Positions 25,924 to 34,904 are shown, counted from the first letter of the stretch. The stretch: 64,000 nucleotides of DNA from Cupriavidus taiwanensis LMG 19424 (GCF_000069785.1 NC_010530.1:986001-1050000); one strand, 5' to 3'. Numbers and translations: made by a program. The notes: generated by a model from the sequence alone, not told the origin.

Positions 25924-27695
25924 TCGGAAGACCGGTACGGGTCGGGCGCATAGAAGGCGGGCGCCGCGCGGGACCCGGGCGCCGGTGCATAGGATAAGGC
26001 CGCGGGCTCGTCGGCATTGATATGCCACGCCTGGACGGCGACGACATGGGCTGCGGCGGTGGCGTCGCCCAGCACATGGTCCAGGTAACCGGCCTGCGCT
26101 GCGTAGACGTAGCTGTAGGCGTGCGGGCCGGCAAAGCGCGCGACCAGGTCGGCGTAACCGCGCCGCGCGAGCAGGCGTATCGGGTCCTCCATCGCATAGC
26201 TGTTCAGGTCGCCGATCACCAGTACGCCGGCGTCGGCGACGCCGGTCGGCGCGGTGGCCAGCCAGCGGGCCAGGTTGTCGGCGGCCTGCACGCGCGCGGG
26301 GTTCCAGCAGCCCTGGCCGTCGCGCTGGTCGGCTTGCGCGCCGGCGGCCTCGACACAGTTCTTGGACTTGAAATGGTTGACCACCACAGTCACCGGCGCG
26401 CCACCCGTCGCGGCACGGAAGGTGGCGGCGAGCGGCTGGCGGCTGCGCTCGCCCACCCATGTGGTGGCTACCCGCCCGGCGGGCAGCGCGGTGCGGGCGT
26501 TGAACAGCAGCCCGACCGCGATGGCATCGGTGCCTAGGGCAGCGCTGCCGGGATCGGCCACGCGCCAGTCCGGCCCCAGCATCGCCGCCAGCTGGCGGAT
26601 GGCGCCGGTCGGGCCGTAGCCGTTGTTCTGGACCTCCATCAGGCCGATCACGTCGGCGTCCAGTCCGCGCAGCGCGGCCACCAGCTTGGCCTGTTGCCGT
26701 GCCAGCGCTGCCGCATCCTGCGCGCCGCGGTTGCCGGGCGCATCCAGGCCACCGCCCTGGCCGTCGCCATTGAAATAGTTCTGCAGGTTGAAGGCCGCCA
26801 CCCGCAGCGCGGTGGCCGGATGCCGCTGTGGCGCCGCGGGACGCGGGTTGGCGCGTTGATAGACCGGTGCGCCGGCAGCGCGCACCGGCTGCAGCCGCCA
26901 CTGGCCGTGGCGCTGCTCCAGCACGCCCTGCACGCCGGTGAGGGTATCGCCGGCCCGTAGCGGATGTTCCGCCAACAGGCGCGGGGAAGGGTAGGGCACC
27001 ACGGAGGGAAACTGGCGCGTCGAGCCATCGTCGAGCAACAAGCGGTTGCGGGCATTGGCCGCTGCGGCTTGCTGCGCGGACGGTCCCGGCAGCGCCTGTT
27101 GCGTGGGCGCGATCGGGCGCCCGTGGCTCAGCACCACCGTGCCATAACGGCCCAGTTCATGGGTATCGCTGACCGTCAGCGTCTGTGGCAGGCGAACCAG
27201 CATGCCCTCCATGGCAGCCAGGTCAGATTCACTGGCAAGCGGCAGCGTCAGCGTCCGCGGCGCCACGGACAGGCCCTGTGCGCACACAACGGGCACGCCC
27301 GACAGCACCAGCTGCGTTTGTCCGAATCGTTCCTCGATCCTTCCGGACACGCGTACCATGTCGCCGGCATTGGCCTGGGCGCGCGGCGCGTACACAAAGA
27401 GCCCCTCCGACAGGCCCGGCCGATGCACGCGTTGCGCGTCCGCGGTCTGCAGGAAGAAGCCGCGCAGGCCGCCATCGCCGCTGAAGTCCGCGGTGACAAT
27501 GGCCTGGACTTCGACCGTGCGGCCGACCAGCGGCGAGGCGCGGCCCTGACCGCGGATGTCCGCAAGCGCGGTCGCGGGACTGCCGCATGGCTGCATGGCA
27601 GCATCCGCGCTGGACGGCACGGCTAGCAGGCTGGCCAGGAGCAAGGCGGGCAGTGCATTCAGGGCGATGCTGCATTCAGGCATGGACAGGCGCAT
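25875..27695 (-). CDS. ExeM/NucH-type extracellular endonuclease (EEP fold)
   Basis: 606 residues. Signal peptide (ALPALLLASLLAVPSSADA), an OB-fold region (about 50-150, TVEVQAIVTADFSG) and a C-terminal exonuclease-endonuclease-phosphatase domain (about 300-600). EEP motifs are visible: RVAAFNLQNYFN, GLMEVQNN, VVNHFKSK, VIGDLNSYA and the C-terminal SSDHDPLVVDF. Secreted ExeM/NucH relatives degrade extracellular DNA. ATG 27695 was chosen; 27719 and 27683 are alternatives. Its 3' end overlaps the DUF2127 gene. Confidence 0.85.
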   Translation of the reverse strand: MRLSMPECSIALNALPALLLASLLAVPSSADAAMQPCGSPATALADIRGQGRASPLVGRTVEVQAIVTADFSGDGGLRGFFLQTADAQRVHRPGLSEGLFVYAPRAQANAGDMVRVSGRIEERFGQTQLVLSGVPVVCAQGLSVAPRTLTLPLASESDLAAMEGMLVRLPQTLTVSDTHELGRYGTVVLSHGRPIAPTQQALPGPSAQQAAAANARNRLLLDDGSTRQFPSVVPYPSPRLLAEHPLRAGDTLTGVQGVLEQRHGQWRLQPVRAAGAPVYQRANPRPAAPQRHPATALRVAAFNLQNYFNGDGQGGGLDAPGNRGAQDAAALARQQAKLVAALRGLDADVIGLMEVQNNGYGPTGAIRQLAAMLGPDWRVADPGSAALGTDAIAVGLLFNARTALPAGRVATTWVGERSRQPLAATFRAATGGAPVTVVVNHFKSKNCVEAAGAQADQRDGQGCWNPARVQAADNLARWLATAPTGVADAGVLVIGDLNSYAMEDPIRLLARRGYADLVARFAGPHAYSYVYAAQAGYLDHVLGDATAAAHVVAVQAWHINADEPAALSYAPAPGSRAAPAFYAPDPYRSSDHDPLVVDFASSPRAR

Positions 27696-27849
27696 GGCGG
27701 TTTCGGCAGGTCGTGGCAAGGTGGACGATGCTAACCCCCGCTTGTAACGGAATGCTTGCCGCGGGCATGTGACGCCGCGATCGTGCTAAGGTAGTAGAGA
27801 CCCGCCGGTACCCGACCGGCGCCGGCATCCACTTCATCGCCACGACGAC

Positions 27850-28140
27850 ATGATCAAGGAAATCGCGCAAATCACCATCAAGCCCGGCATGGACAAGCAG
27901 TTCGAACATGGTGTGAGCCAGGCCACGCCGCTGTTCCTGCGCTCGCACGGGTGCCACGGCGTGCAGTTGTTCCGCTCGATCGAGCAGCCCGACCAGTACA
28001 CGCTTGTTGTGGACTGGGAAACCGTGGACGACCATATGGTGCTGTTCCGCGAATCGCCCGAGTTCCAGCAATGGCGCGGCCTTGTTGCCGAGACCTTTGC
28101 CGCGCCGCCCCACGTGCACCACGAGTCAAAGGTCCTGTAA
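27850..28140 (+). CDS. Antibiotic biosynthesis monooxygenase (ABM)-domain protein
   Basis: 96 residues, the size of a single ferredoxin-like ABM domain (IKEIAQITIKPGMDKQFEHGV at the start, LVVDWETVDDH in the middle). Such small proteins act as cofactor-free oxygenases or as stress-related dimers; no specific reaction can be assigned. Ends 9 bases before pssA, so probably cotranscribed with it. Confidence 0.8.
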   Translation: MIKEIAQITIKPGMDKQFEHGVSQATPLFLRSHGCHGVQLFRSIEQPDQYTLVVDWETVDDHMVLFRESPEFQQWRGLVAETFAAPPHVHHESKVL

Positions 28141-28149
28141 GCCCGCGCC

Positions 28150-28788
28150 ATGAGCACCCGGCCCGAACGCCCCCGCCATTTCTCGATGCTGCGCGAATTG
28201 CAGCTGGCCGATGTCTTTACGCTCGGCAACGCGGCCTGCGGCATGGGGTCGGTGTTCTTCGCGATGTTCTTCGTCGCGGACCAGCAGCTGGCGCATTTCT
28301 ATACCGCCGCGGCGCTGGCGCCGCTGGCCTTTATCTTCGACGTGCTGGACGGCCGCATCGCGCGCTGGCGCCATGCGCATTCCGCGCTGGGGCGCGAGCT
28401 GGACTCACTGGCCGACGTGATCTCGTTCGGCGTCGGCCCCGCCACGCTGGCCTTTGCCGCCGGCATGCGCGGCGGCTGGGACCTGGCGGTGCTGATCTAC
28501 TTTGTCTGCTGTGGCGTCAGCCGGCTGGCGCGCTTCAACGTCACGGCCGAATCGCTGGCGGCCGGCAGTGACAGCGGCAAGGTGGCGTACTTCGAAGGCA
28601 CGCCCATCCCCACCAGCGTGCTGCTGACCGCCGTGCTGGCCTGGTGCGCCTCGCAGGGCCAGCTGGGCGGCGAACTGCCTGGCGGCGCATGGGCACTCGG
28701 TCCCGCCGTGCTGCATCCGCTGGTGCTGCTGTTCGCGCTGTCGGGCACGCTGATGGTCAGCAAGACGTTGCGCATCCCGAAATTCTGA
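28150..28788 (+). CDS. pssA: CDP-diacylglycerol--serine O-phosphatidyltransferase
   Basis: 212-residue integral membrane enzyme of phosphatidylserine (and so phosphatidylethanolamine) synthesis. The CDP-alcohol phosphotransferase motif D-G-x2-A-R-x8-G-x3-D-x3-D spans residues 67-89 complete. Multiple TM helices follow. Its last codons form the attachment site of the integrative element: the last about 30 codons are duplicated at 53278-53373, and the present 3' end may have been supplied by the element without altering the protein. Confidence 0.9.
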   Translation: MSTRPERPRHFSMLRELQLADVFTLGNAACGMGSVFFAMFFVADQQLAHFYTAAALAPLAFIFDVLDGRIARWRHAHSALGRELDSLADVISFGVGPATLAFAAGMRGGWDLAVLIYFVCCGVSRLARFNVTAESLAAGSDSGKVAYFEGTPIPTSVLLTAVLAWCASQGQLGGELPGGAWALGPAVLHPLVLLFALSGTLMVSKTLRIPKF

Positions 28789-28794
28789 GTGGCC
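28694..28794. repeat. attL: 3' end of pssA, left copy of 101-bp direct repeat
   Basis: 101 bases matching 53279-53379 at 95 positions. The last 26 bases (28769-28794), covering the pssA stop codon, are identical and are the likely crossover core. All six differences are synonymous in the pssA frame. Beyond 28794 the two sides diverge completely. Confidence 0.85.
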
Positions 28795-28838
28795 TCCAGA
28801 GCGGGTTTCCGGGCGGTTCTTGTCAAAAATCGCGCCGG

Positions 28839-28863
28839 AGTGGTGACAGAAATGGTTACAGAC
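28839..28863. repeat. Left arm-type repeat of the element
   Basis: 25 bases that recur at 53218-53242 with two differences. Internally it is two tandem copies of TGGTKACAGA. Position between attL and the integrase start fits arm-type integrase or excisionase binding sites. Confidence 0.65.
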
Positions 28864-28882
28864 TTCTGCCACCTAACGCGCT

Positions 28883-30121
28883 ATGTCCAAACTCAACAAC
28901 CGCCTTATCGAGCGGTCGAAGATCCAGCCAAAAACCAAATTCATCGCCGACGGTGAGGGCCTATACCTTCGCCTGGAGCCGAGTGGAACCAAGACCTTCT
29001 GCCTTCGCTATACCGTCGCGGGTAGCCGGAAGCTAAAGGTTCTTGGCACCTTCCCCGACATGGACATCGCCGCGGCCCGCAAACAGGCCTCGGAGATGCG
29101 AGAGCTGCTGGAGGTCCATGACAGCCTTCCCAGTGCCAGCAAAGAAGTCGATGCTCTCACATCGCCTATTACGGTGGCACAGCTGGCGACGGAATGGGAA
29201 ATGCGATATTGCAGGCAGCGCTATAAGCGTCCCGACAAGGAGTTGCACTATCTCAAGAGCGACATTGTTCCGGTCATCGGACAGGAGTTGGTCCAAAACG
29301 TGACCGGCCGGCACGTCTCGCTGGTAATTGGCAAGATCGTTGACCGCGGTGCCAGGACGAAGGCGAACAGAACCCTGTGTGTGCTGAAATCTCTGTTCGG
29401 TTATGCCGTCGAGCATGGCTACATCGACGCCACCCCGGTCGCCATGACTAAGAAGGGCGCAGGCGGTGCCGAGAAGGCGCGCTCCCGTGTGCTCAACCCA
29501 AAGGAGATAGAGACGCTGTGGCACGCGCTGGACTCAAGGCGTCGCCGCATGAACTGGCGAACCAAGGCGCTATTGAAGCTGATTCTGCTGACGGCCCAAC
29601 GGCCTGGTGAATGTTGCGGGATGCGTTGGGAGGACGTCGATCTGGCCAATGGAATCTGGTTCTTGCCGGCCGAGCTTACGAAGTCCGATCGTGACCATGT
29701 CGTCCACCTCTCTCATATGGCCGTGAGCATCTTGAAGATGGCAGAGAAGGAGACTGGCGGCAGCGTCTACGTCTTCAATAGTGTGGTCAAAGGGAGGGAT
29801 GTGGCTACCACCGTTGATGCCTTGACGCGGGCCGTGGCCCGCATGCTGGCTAACGGTGAGTTCGGCGCCATGAAGCGATTCACGCCACACGATCTTAGAA
29901 GGACGGCCTCAACCGGCATGGCCAACGCTGGCGTCTACCCTCACATCACAGAGAAGATTTTGAACCACCGCATGAAGGGAGTGCTGGCCGTATACAACCA
30001 TGGCGAATACCTTCCAGAACGGAAGGCCGCCATGGAATTGTGGGGCCGTCTTATAGAAGGTTGGGTTGGCAACCTTGTAGGACAGGTCAGTGAAGTGGGC
30101 CAAATGCAGCTTCTACTATGA
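28883..30121 (+). CDS. int: P4-type tyrosine integrase
   Basis: 412 residues. N-terminal DUF4102-like arm-binding domain (about 1-90, FIADGEGLYLRLEPSG), SAM-like core-binding domain (95-190) and catalytic domain (200-390) with R240 (TAQRPGE), H336-x2-R339 (HDLRR), H362 and the nucleophile Tyr most likely Y371. All active-site residues are present, so it should be functional. It catalyses integration/excision at the pssA 3' end. The last 6 bases overlap the convergent next gene. Confidence 0.93.
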   Translation: MSKLNNRLIERSKIQPKTKFIADGEGLYLRLEPSGTKTFCLRYTVAGSRKLKVLGTFPDMDIAAARKQASEMRELLEVHDSLPSASKEVDALTSPITVAQLATEWEMRYCRQRYKRPDKELHYLKSDIVPVIGQELVQNVTGRHVSLVIGKIVDRGARTKANRTLCVLKSLFGYAVEHGYIDATPVAMTKKGAGGAEKARSRVLNPKEIETLWHALDSRRRRMNWRTKALLKLILLTAQRPGECCGMRWEDVDLANGIWFLPAELTKSDRDHVVHLSHMAVSILKMAEKETGGSVYVFNSVVKGRDVATTVDALTRAVARMLANGEFGAMKRFTPHDLRRTASTGMANAGVYPHITEKILNHRMKGVLAVYNHGEYLPERKAAMELWGRLIEGWVGNLVGQVSEVGQMQLLL

Positions 30122-30982
30122 CGCATTGGCGATCTTCACGGGCCTGCGACGCTCAACACTATTAAAAATGTCGGAAACCCTTTGCGCGTTGGCGTTTAAA
30201 TCGTCGCGCCAAACGTCAATACGTATGCGGCGCTCAATCTCAGAAGTTATTCTGTTGATATTGGATTCTGCTGTGAGTAGCGGAAGATCTGCGACCTTGC
30301 CGCAGCACGGGCAGGTCAGAAAAGCGGTTGGTCCATCGAAGTCAATGTCCGCTGAATCCAAATCCATTTCGTGATCGCAGTAATCGCAGAAGGGTCGGAC
30401 GTTCCAAATTTTATTGGTGGGTGCCATATAACCCCAGCGCCAGTGAATCCCACCCAACGTTGCTTCCTTGTATGACTTATCCCATGTGTTTTCAGGTTTA
30501 TGGCTTGCCTGCCCCACCGGAACACGCTTCTTTTCCTCTAACTCAGCATGAGCCAGGTCAAGCTCTCTTTTTGCTTTGGATAATTCAGCCGAAGCCGTGG
30601 CGAGTTCCAATTGAAGATGCTTATTTGCATCCCTGAGTGTCGCGTTGGACGAGGCCGCTTGCACGAGTTCATCCTGGACCCCATTTAACTGGCCTTTCCA
30701 TCGCACAAGCATGCTGGAAGTTCGCTTGAGGATTTGAGTGGTAGTCCAGGCAGCGTATGTGCCCATTAAGATTGTCGAAATAACGGCCGCATTACTAATT
30801 GGCGTTTTAGACAAAAACCATTCTGCGGTGACCGTTATCCACTCCGGGACCCGCCACTCTACTGTCAAAATCTTAGTTGCCAACTCACTGACCAAAGGCG
30901 TGAAAATAGCGCCAGCCAACGCAGCAGCGATCGACTCCAACCCGATTTTCTTCCAATTTACTTTATCTTCCCTGTCGTTCAT
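30116..30982 (-). CDS. Membrane-anchored four-cysteine (zinc-ribbon-like) protein 1
   Basis: 288 residues, unrecognised family. Two hydrophobic segments (about 14-38 and 62-85) are joined by VPEW...TPI, a long coiled coil follows (95-152), then WRW (181-183) and C199-x2-C202-x21-C224-x2-C227, and a basic C-terminus. The same plan and exactly the same cysteine spacing occur in the two genes upstream, so the three are paralogs. Low GC relative to the chromosome. Likely an inner-membrane protein with a cytoplasmic metal-binding tail. Confidence 0.75.
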   Translation of the reverse strand: MNDREDKVNWKKIGLESIAAALAGAIFTPLVSELATKILTVEWRVPEWITVTAEWFLSKTPISNAAVISTILMGTYAAWTTTQILKRTSSMLVRWKGQLNGVQDELVQAASSNATLRDANKHLQLELATASAELSKAKRELDLAHAELEEKKRVPVGQASHKPENTWDKSYKEATLGGIHWRWGYMAPTNKIWNVRPFCDYCDHEMDLDSADIDFDGPTAFLTCPCCGKVADLPLLTAESNINRITSEIERRIRIDVWRDDLNANAQRVSDIFNSVERRRPVKIANAS

Positions 30983-31005
30983 GTTCCGTATCTCCAGTAA
31001 CCTTC

Positions 31006-31848
31006 TTAAAGGCCTAGTTGTGAAGCGGCCGCGTCTTTGGAAATGCGGTCCTTACGGAGCTGGTTCTCTTTAAGGTATGGCGACCAGATGTCGAGGCGAA
31101 TTGCGCGCTCAATAATGTCCCTGGCATTGTTTGCCTCTTGTATGTCTGTTCTGGTCATGTGAATGGTATGTCTGCAACTGCGACACGCAACATTAAGGTA
31201 GCCTGAACTCGGAGATCGATGGCCCTCGTTTAACTTAAGGGGCATATCGCATTTTTCACAGAAGGACCTCATATTTAGCGGCTGCCCATTAGGATGGTAG
31301 TCCCAGCGCCAATGCACATGCTCGATAGTTGCCTCGCGGAATAGGTCGTTGTGGGCAGGGCTGGGGGGAGGCACATAGGAGGCCAAGCCGGTCTTCGGAC
31401 GAGGATTTGCTCCAGCGATTTGCTGGCGAGCTACTGCCAGATCCTCCTTGGCTTTGTCCAACTCTTCGTTGCGCATAGAAAGGTGACCCCGCACTTTGGT
31501 CAGTTTTTCCTCAATCTGTTGTCGGGCTGCGGCGTCGGCTGAGCGCTCTCTTTGTGCCTTTTCAAGGGCTGCTGCATGCTGAGCATGAACACGACGAGAA
31601 AGCACGACGAATCGAACGAGTAGCCAGAATGCCATTGCCCCAGAGAGTAGGCACCAGAGCAGCAAGGTATTATTGATCGGAGTAGCTCTTGCAAACCAGG
31701 CGGCAAAGTCCATCAACCAATCCGGAACTTTGGCGTCAGATTTTTCCAACCACCCGTCGACCTTGCCTAGCAGCCAGGTCATGACGGTAGTGAATATGGC
31801 AATCGCCAGTTCTTTCCTGAAGTTAGATTTCCCGTCTTTTTCGCTCAT
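31006..31848 (-). CDS. Membrane-anchored four-cysteine (zinc-ribbon-like) protein 2
   Basis: 280 residues, paralog of its neighbours. Hydrophobic segments about 12-30 and 60-83 around VPDW...TPI, coiled coil 85-145, WRW at 180-182 and C197-x2-C200-x21-C222-x2-C225. ATG 31848 has GGGAAGG 8 bases upstream; the longer frame to 31866 lacks one. 23 bases separate it from the next gene in the leftward operon. Confidence 0.75.
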   Translation of the reverse strand: MSEKDGKSNFRKELAIAIFTTVMTWLLGKVDGWLEKSDAKVPDWLMDFAAWFARATPINNTLLLWCLLSGAMAFWLLVRFVVLSRRVHAQHAAALEKAQRERSADAAARQQIEEKLTKVRGHLSMRNEELDKAKEDLAVARQQIAGANPRPKTGLASYVPPPSPAHNDLFREATIEHVHWRWDYHPNGQPLNMRSFCEKCDMPLKLNEGHRSPSSGYLNVACRSCRHTIHMTRTDIQEANNARDIIERAIRLDIWSPYLKENQLRKDRISKDAAASQLGL

Positions 31849-31892
31849 AGCGAACAACCTTCCCAAACGATTAAGTTTTGGCTGACTTGATG

Positions 31893-32486
31893 TCAGCCAT
31901 TCTTCTTCGAAGCCTCTTGGGCTTTCTGCTCCACCGTGTGAAACACACGCCGACGAATCCGGTCCTGCGCCGAATACATCGAACGGCCTAGGTCGTGTGA
32001 GAAATCACACTCCTCGCAACGCAGACCATCTTTTGAGAAGCCAAAGGAGAGATTTGTCGTGGTCCAAATCATTGGGTAAGAGCACTTTGGGCAAAGCGCC
32101 AGGATGTTCTCCATATCAAACTTGCCTTCCGAGTTCCTACGCCACTTCCACTTCCACTCAAGTCCATCGATACGATCCGCGACGTAGCTGAGGAAGCTCA
32201 TGTCTGGGCCATCCGTGGACAGACGTGCGCTGGCCGAATTGATCAAGCGCACTAGCAGGTATGCCGCCGCTGCCGCAGAAATGATCCATGCCGGCTTCAG
32301 ACCGATGGGTGTGTTGAACCACCGTCCAATACTGACGACCCATTCCGGGATCCAAGTCCAGGCCCATTCCAGTTTTACGTTCTCGATCTTGGTAAGGAGC
32401 CAAGAGACCAGGATAGGGGCAAGGGCAACAACTGTAGGGTTGTGCCAAAAGCCTTTCTTGGTTGTTTGCGACCCGCTGTCCGCCAT
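31893..32486 (-). CDS. Membrane-anchored four-cysteine (zinc-ribbon-like) protein 3
   Basis: 197 residues, the short member: it lacks the coiled coil. Hydrophobic segments about 18-34 and 66-82 around IPEW...TPI, then WKWKW (111-115) and C132-x2-C135-x21-C157-x2-C160, again with 21 residues between the CxxC pairs. First gene of the leftward cluster; transcription probably starts in the 32487-32650 region, which holds the operator-like motif. Confidence 0.75.
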   Translation of the reverse strand: MADSGSQTTKKGFWHNPTVVALAPILVSWLLTKIENVKLEWAWTWIPEWVVSIGRWFNTPIGLKPAWIISAAAAAYLLVRLINSASARLSTDGPDMSFLSYVADRIDGLEWKWKWRRNSEGKFDMENILALCPKCSYPMIWTTTNLSFGFSKDGLRCEECDFSHDLGRSMYSAQDRIRRRVFHTVEQKAQEASKKNG

Positions 32487-32887
32487 AGTTAGTGTCTTGT
32501 TGTCATGCGATGGACGGAATCTTACACAAACCGAAGGGACACACTGCGCCATGCGCGATCACCAATGATAGCTCCCATCAATTGCGTTGCAATATGTAAT
32601 AGCGACCGTCTGAAGGAGATTTTGACGGTCAAGTAAGTCACTAGTGAGACAACCGGGTAAATGCCCGGTCTGTCAAGCAAAAAACGGGGGAGTCTTAGAA
32701 GGATTCGCCCGACCCGGCTCCCCAGCCTTCCTCGTTCCGGGCCAGGCACGACCTTCCTTATACAGGCAGGGCGGGCCTCGGAAATTTTATCCTTATGGGG
32801 CCTTTCGCTCCGTGCGAAAGCGCACCCGTCCTGTGCTTGCCTTGCACGTCTATTCCTATAATTAAGTCTTTAATGGGAGGGACCGTT
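32487..32887. other. Divergent regulatory region with operator-like motif and hairpins
   Basis: 401 bases between the third membrane protein gene and the FG-GAP gene. Contains the palindrome TTGACGGTCAA (32622-32632), the element motif TAAGTCACTAGTGAG (32634-32648), a small ACCGGG/CCCGGT hairpin just after it, a CTTTCGC/GCGAAAG hairpin (32802-32820), one copy of CTTATACAGGCAGGG (32757-32771) and a good -10 TATAAT at 32857-32862. Confidence 0.6.
32634..32648. promoter_or_regulatory. Element-wide motif, copy 1 (TAAGTCACTAGTGAG)
   Basis: Contains the perfect palindrome TCACTAGTGA (32638-32647). Lies between divergent units: 150 bases upstream of the three-membrane-protein operon and 240 upstream of the FG-GAP gene. 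Confidence 0.6.
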
Positions 32888-34057
32888 ATGCGCTCCAATT
32901 GGGTTCTGATGCCATTGTTGGCTCTATTTTTTTCTGGAGGGGTAAATGCGCAATGCAAAAAACATGAGTTAATGCAAATTTCATCTCTGGCAGTTGATAA
33001 ACTAGGAGGGACGCTGCTTTCGGCTGATATGAATGGTGATGGTCGCGACGATGTGATATCGGCACAGGGGGAAGGCGTCGGAATGGTTGCTGTATATTTG
33101 TCTGCAAGCAATGGTGCGCCAGGTGGACCAATAAATAGTAGCTCCAAGCCCGCGTCCGCGCCTGTGGGCCCTTACTACATTGGCACTACCAAAAATGAAC
33201 GAGTATTCTTGGGGAGAGTTTATGACGATCCGTGGGCAATCTACGCTCAAGTTGGGGCTACGCCTCAATTTCGCGGCATCAAGATGACAACAATACCTAC
33301 CAGAACATTTGGGCAGTTCTTTGACATAAATGGCGACGGGAAGATAGACTTCCTATTTGTAACGCCCGATCGCCGCTCGTTGGCTCTCGCATACGGAACT
33401 GGCAACGGACAATTTCAGGCGCCCGTAACTGTGTTGAACGATGTCGCTTTTGACGGAACCTTCGGGTTTTGGCCAGCGTGGGGAGATTTTTTGGGTAACG
33501 GATCCAAAACGCTTGCAGTTGGCCGTCACTGGAGAAGCGCCCCACAGCCCAGCATACCCGCAAATATCTCAATTTTTGAAAGTCAGAACGGTCAATTCAG
33601 TAAGAAAATTTCTTGCGATGTTCCAATATCAATAGGAACTCATATCGAAACGCTTGTTACGCTAAGGCTCAAAAATGAGACGTTACTGGTTGCTGCTCCG
33701 GGTCAAGGGAGTATATACACGCTTAGCTTGAAAAAGAGGCTAGACGATCCCAGTGCATTGCCATATTCGTGCACGTTCACAGTTATTCCAAACAGCAATT
33801 CTCGTTCCGCTGCGGTTGCCGATTTCAATGGGGATGGAATGGATGATTTGGTTTGGGTTCGTCAGCAAGACCTGTTGCTATATTACGTGCTTGCTGACGA
33901 CAAAACCACAGCTGATAATTGGAAGCAACAAACGATTGGAGTTGGCGAAGCGGTATTCAATGCAACTGTTGGCGACTTTAACGCCGATGGGATGTCGGAT
34001 GTAGTGTTGAAGACAGGTAAGCGGATTATCCACTTGGTAAGCCAATGCCACCCTTAA
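32888..34057 (+). CDS. Exported FG-GAP/VCBS-repeat protein
   Basis: 389 residues. Signal peptide ending near VNAQC (residue 21), followed by a predicted beta-propeller with four calcium-binding D-x-N-x-D-G loops (DMNGDGRDD near 47, DINGDGKID near 150, DFNGDGMDD near 313, DFNADGMSD near 365). Such proteins are secreted or surface-exposed. Start 32888 has GGGAGGG 5 bases upstream and puts the signal peptide first. Low GC, flanked by 15-bp direct repeats, so probably cargo. Function unknown. Confidence 0.8.
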   Translation: MRSNWVLMPLLALFFSGGVNAQCKKHELMQISSLAVDKLGGTLLSADMNGDGRDDVISAQGEGVGMVAVYLSASNGAPGGPINSSSKPASAPVGPYYIGTTKNERVFLGRVYDDPWAIYAQVGATPQFRGIKMTTIPTRTFGQFFDINGDGKIDFLFVTPDRRSLALAYGTGNGQFQAPVTVLNDVAFDGTFGFWPAWGDFLGNGSKTLAVGRHWRSAPQPSIPANISIFESQNGQFSKKISCDVPISIGTHIETLVTLRLKNETLLVAAPGQGSIYTLSLKKRLDDPSALPYSCTFTVIPNSNSRSAAVADFNGDGMDDLVWVRQQDLLLYYVLADDKTTADNWKQQTIGVGEAVFNATVGDFNADGMSDVVLKTGKRIIHLVSQCHP

Positions 34058-34093
34058 GGGCCAGCGCCCCGTTAAGGCGTGGCCTCCGCCCTA

Positions 34094-34108
34094 CTTATAC
34101 AGGCAGGG
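34094..34108 (+). repeat. 15-bp direct repeat CTTATACAGGCAGGG, copy 2
   Basis: Identical to 32757-32771. The two copies bracket the FG-GAP gene and may mark a cassette boundary or be related regulatory sites. Confidence 0.5.
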
Positions 34109-34200
34109 GCGGGGTCAGCAACACCGGCTCCTTATAGGGCAGCATCAAGTCCTCGCGCAGCATGCCGTTAACCCAAGGATGCTGTCTTGATGGAGAAGCG

Positions 34201-34524
34201 ATGTTCGGTATTGTGTGGGATGTTTTGAGCAACTTTGGCGCCGCCATTGCAGGAGCGTCGTTCGTGCTGCTGTTTGGATTTGCCGCCCAGTTCTTCGCAG
34301 GCGACCGAGAGCGGTTTGTCCCAATGCTACTGGGAGCCTGGGGAGCGGGGATCGTTGTGGCTTGCGCGGCTTTCGGCTGGCGATGGATCTACGCTAAGGT
34401 GACCATGGACCAGGTCGACTTGATGATGATGGGTGGGCTGAAGACCCCTGGCGCGCTCGTTGCCGCTGCTTGTGGGGGCATCATCGGCATCATCGCACAT
34501 GTCTTCATGATGCGCCGAGCTTAA
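34201..34524 (+). CDS. Small integral membrane protein
   Basis: 107 residues with three hydrophobic segments (about 10-35, 45-65, 82-102). ATG 34201 has TGGAG 7 bases upstream. No family recognised. Follows the FG-GAP gene on the same strand. Confidence 0.65.
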   Translation: MFGIVWDVLSNFGAAIAGASFVLLFGFAAQFFAGDRERFVPMLLGAWGAGIVVACAAFGWRWIYAKVTMDQVDLMMMGGLKTPGALVAAACGGIIGIIAHVFMMRRA

Positions 34525-34567
34525 GGAAAGGGGCTGTGCAGCCCCTCTTTCCGCAGTGCGGGCCCGC

Positions 34568-34903
34568 TTATAGGTCTGGGCACTCCAAAAATTCAACCGT
34601 GGGACGGTTTTCGCGGGGCAGGGATTCGATGTTCGCTTCCATCATGGAAGCGTTCCATCTGATGGTGCTCCTGTTCCAGCTACCTTCGCCCAATTCAAGC
34701 ATGATTGCGTTGGACTTGCCCCACAGGACAACTCTGCGGAGCACGGCGCGCTTTAGGCGTGGGCGTCCGACTGAGGAGACGCCGACAGAAGGGTGTTTTT
34801 CAAACAGCTGCACAGCAAACTCTGGTTGCGAGGCTTCCGCGTCCTGAATATGAATCTTCAGTTCGTCGAAGGCATGCTTGGCGTTATCTTGGCTGGCAAT
34901 CAT
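34568..34903 (-). CDS. Hypothetical protein
   Basis: 111 residues, soluble, unrecognised (KPSVGVSSVGRPRL-like basic centre, acidic C-terminus). It begins one base after the stop of the upstream lipoprotein gene, suggesting translational coupling; an ATG at 34927 overlapping that gene is the alternative start. Confidence 0.55.
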   Translation of the reverse strand: MIASQDNAKHAFDELKIHIQDAEASQPEFAVQLFEKHPSVGVSSVGRPRLKRAVLRRVVLWGKSNAIMLELGEGSWNRSTIRWNASMMEANIESLPRENRPTVEFLECPDL

Positions 34904-34904
34904 A

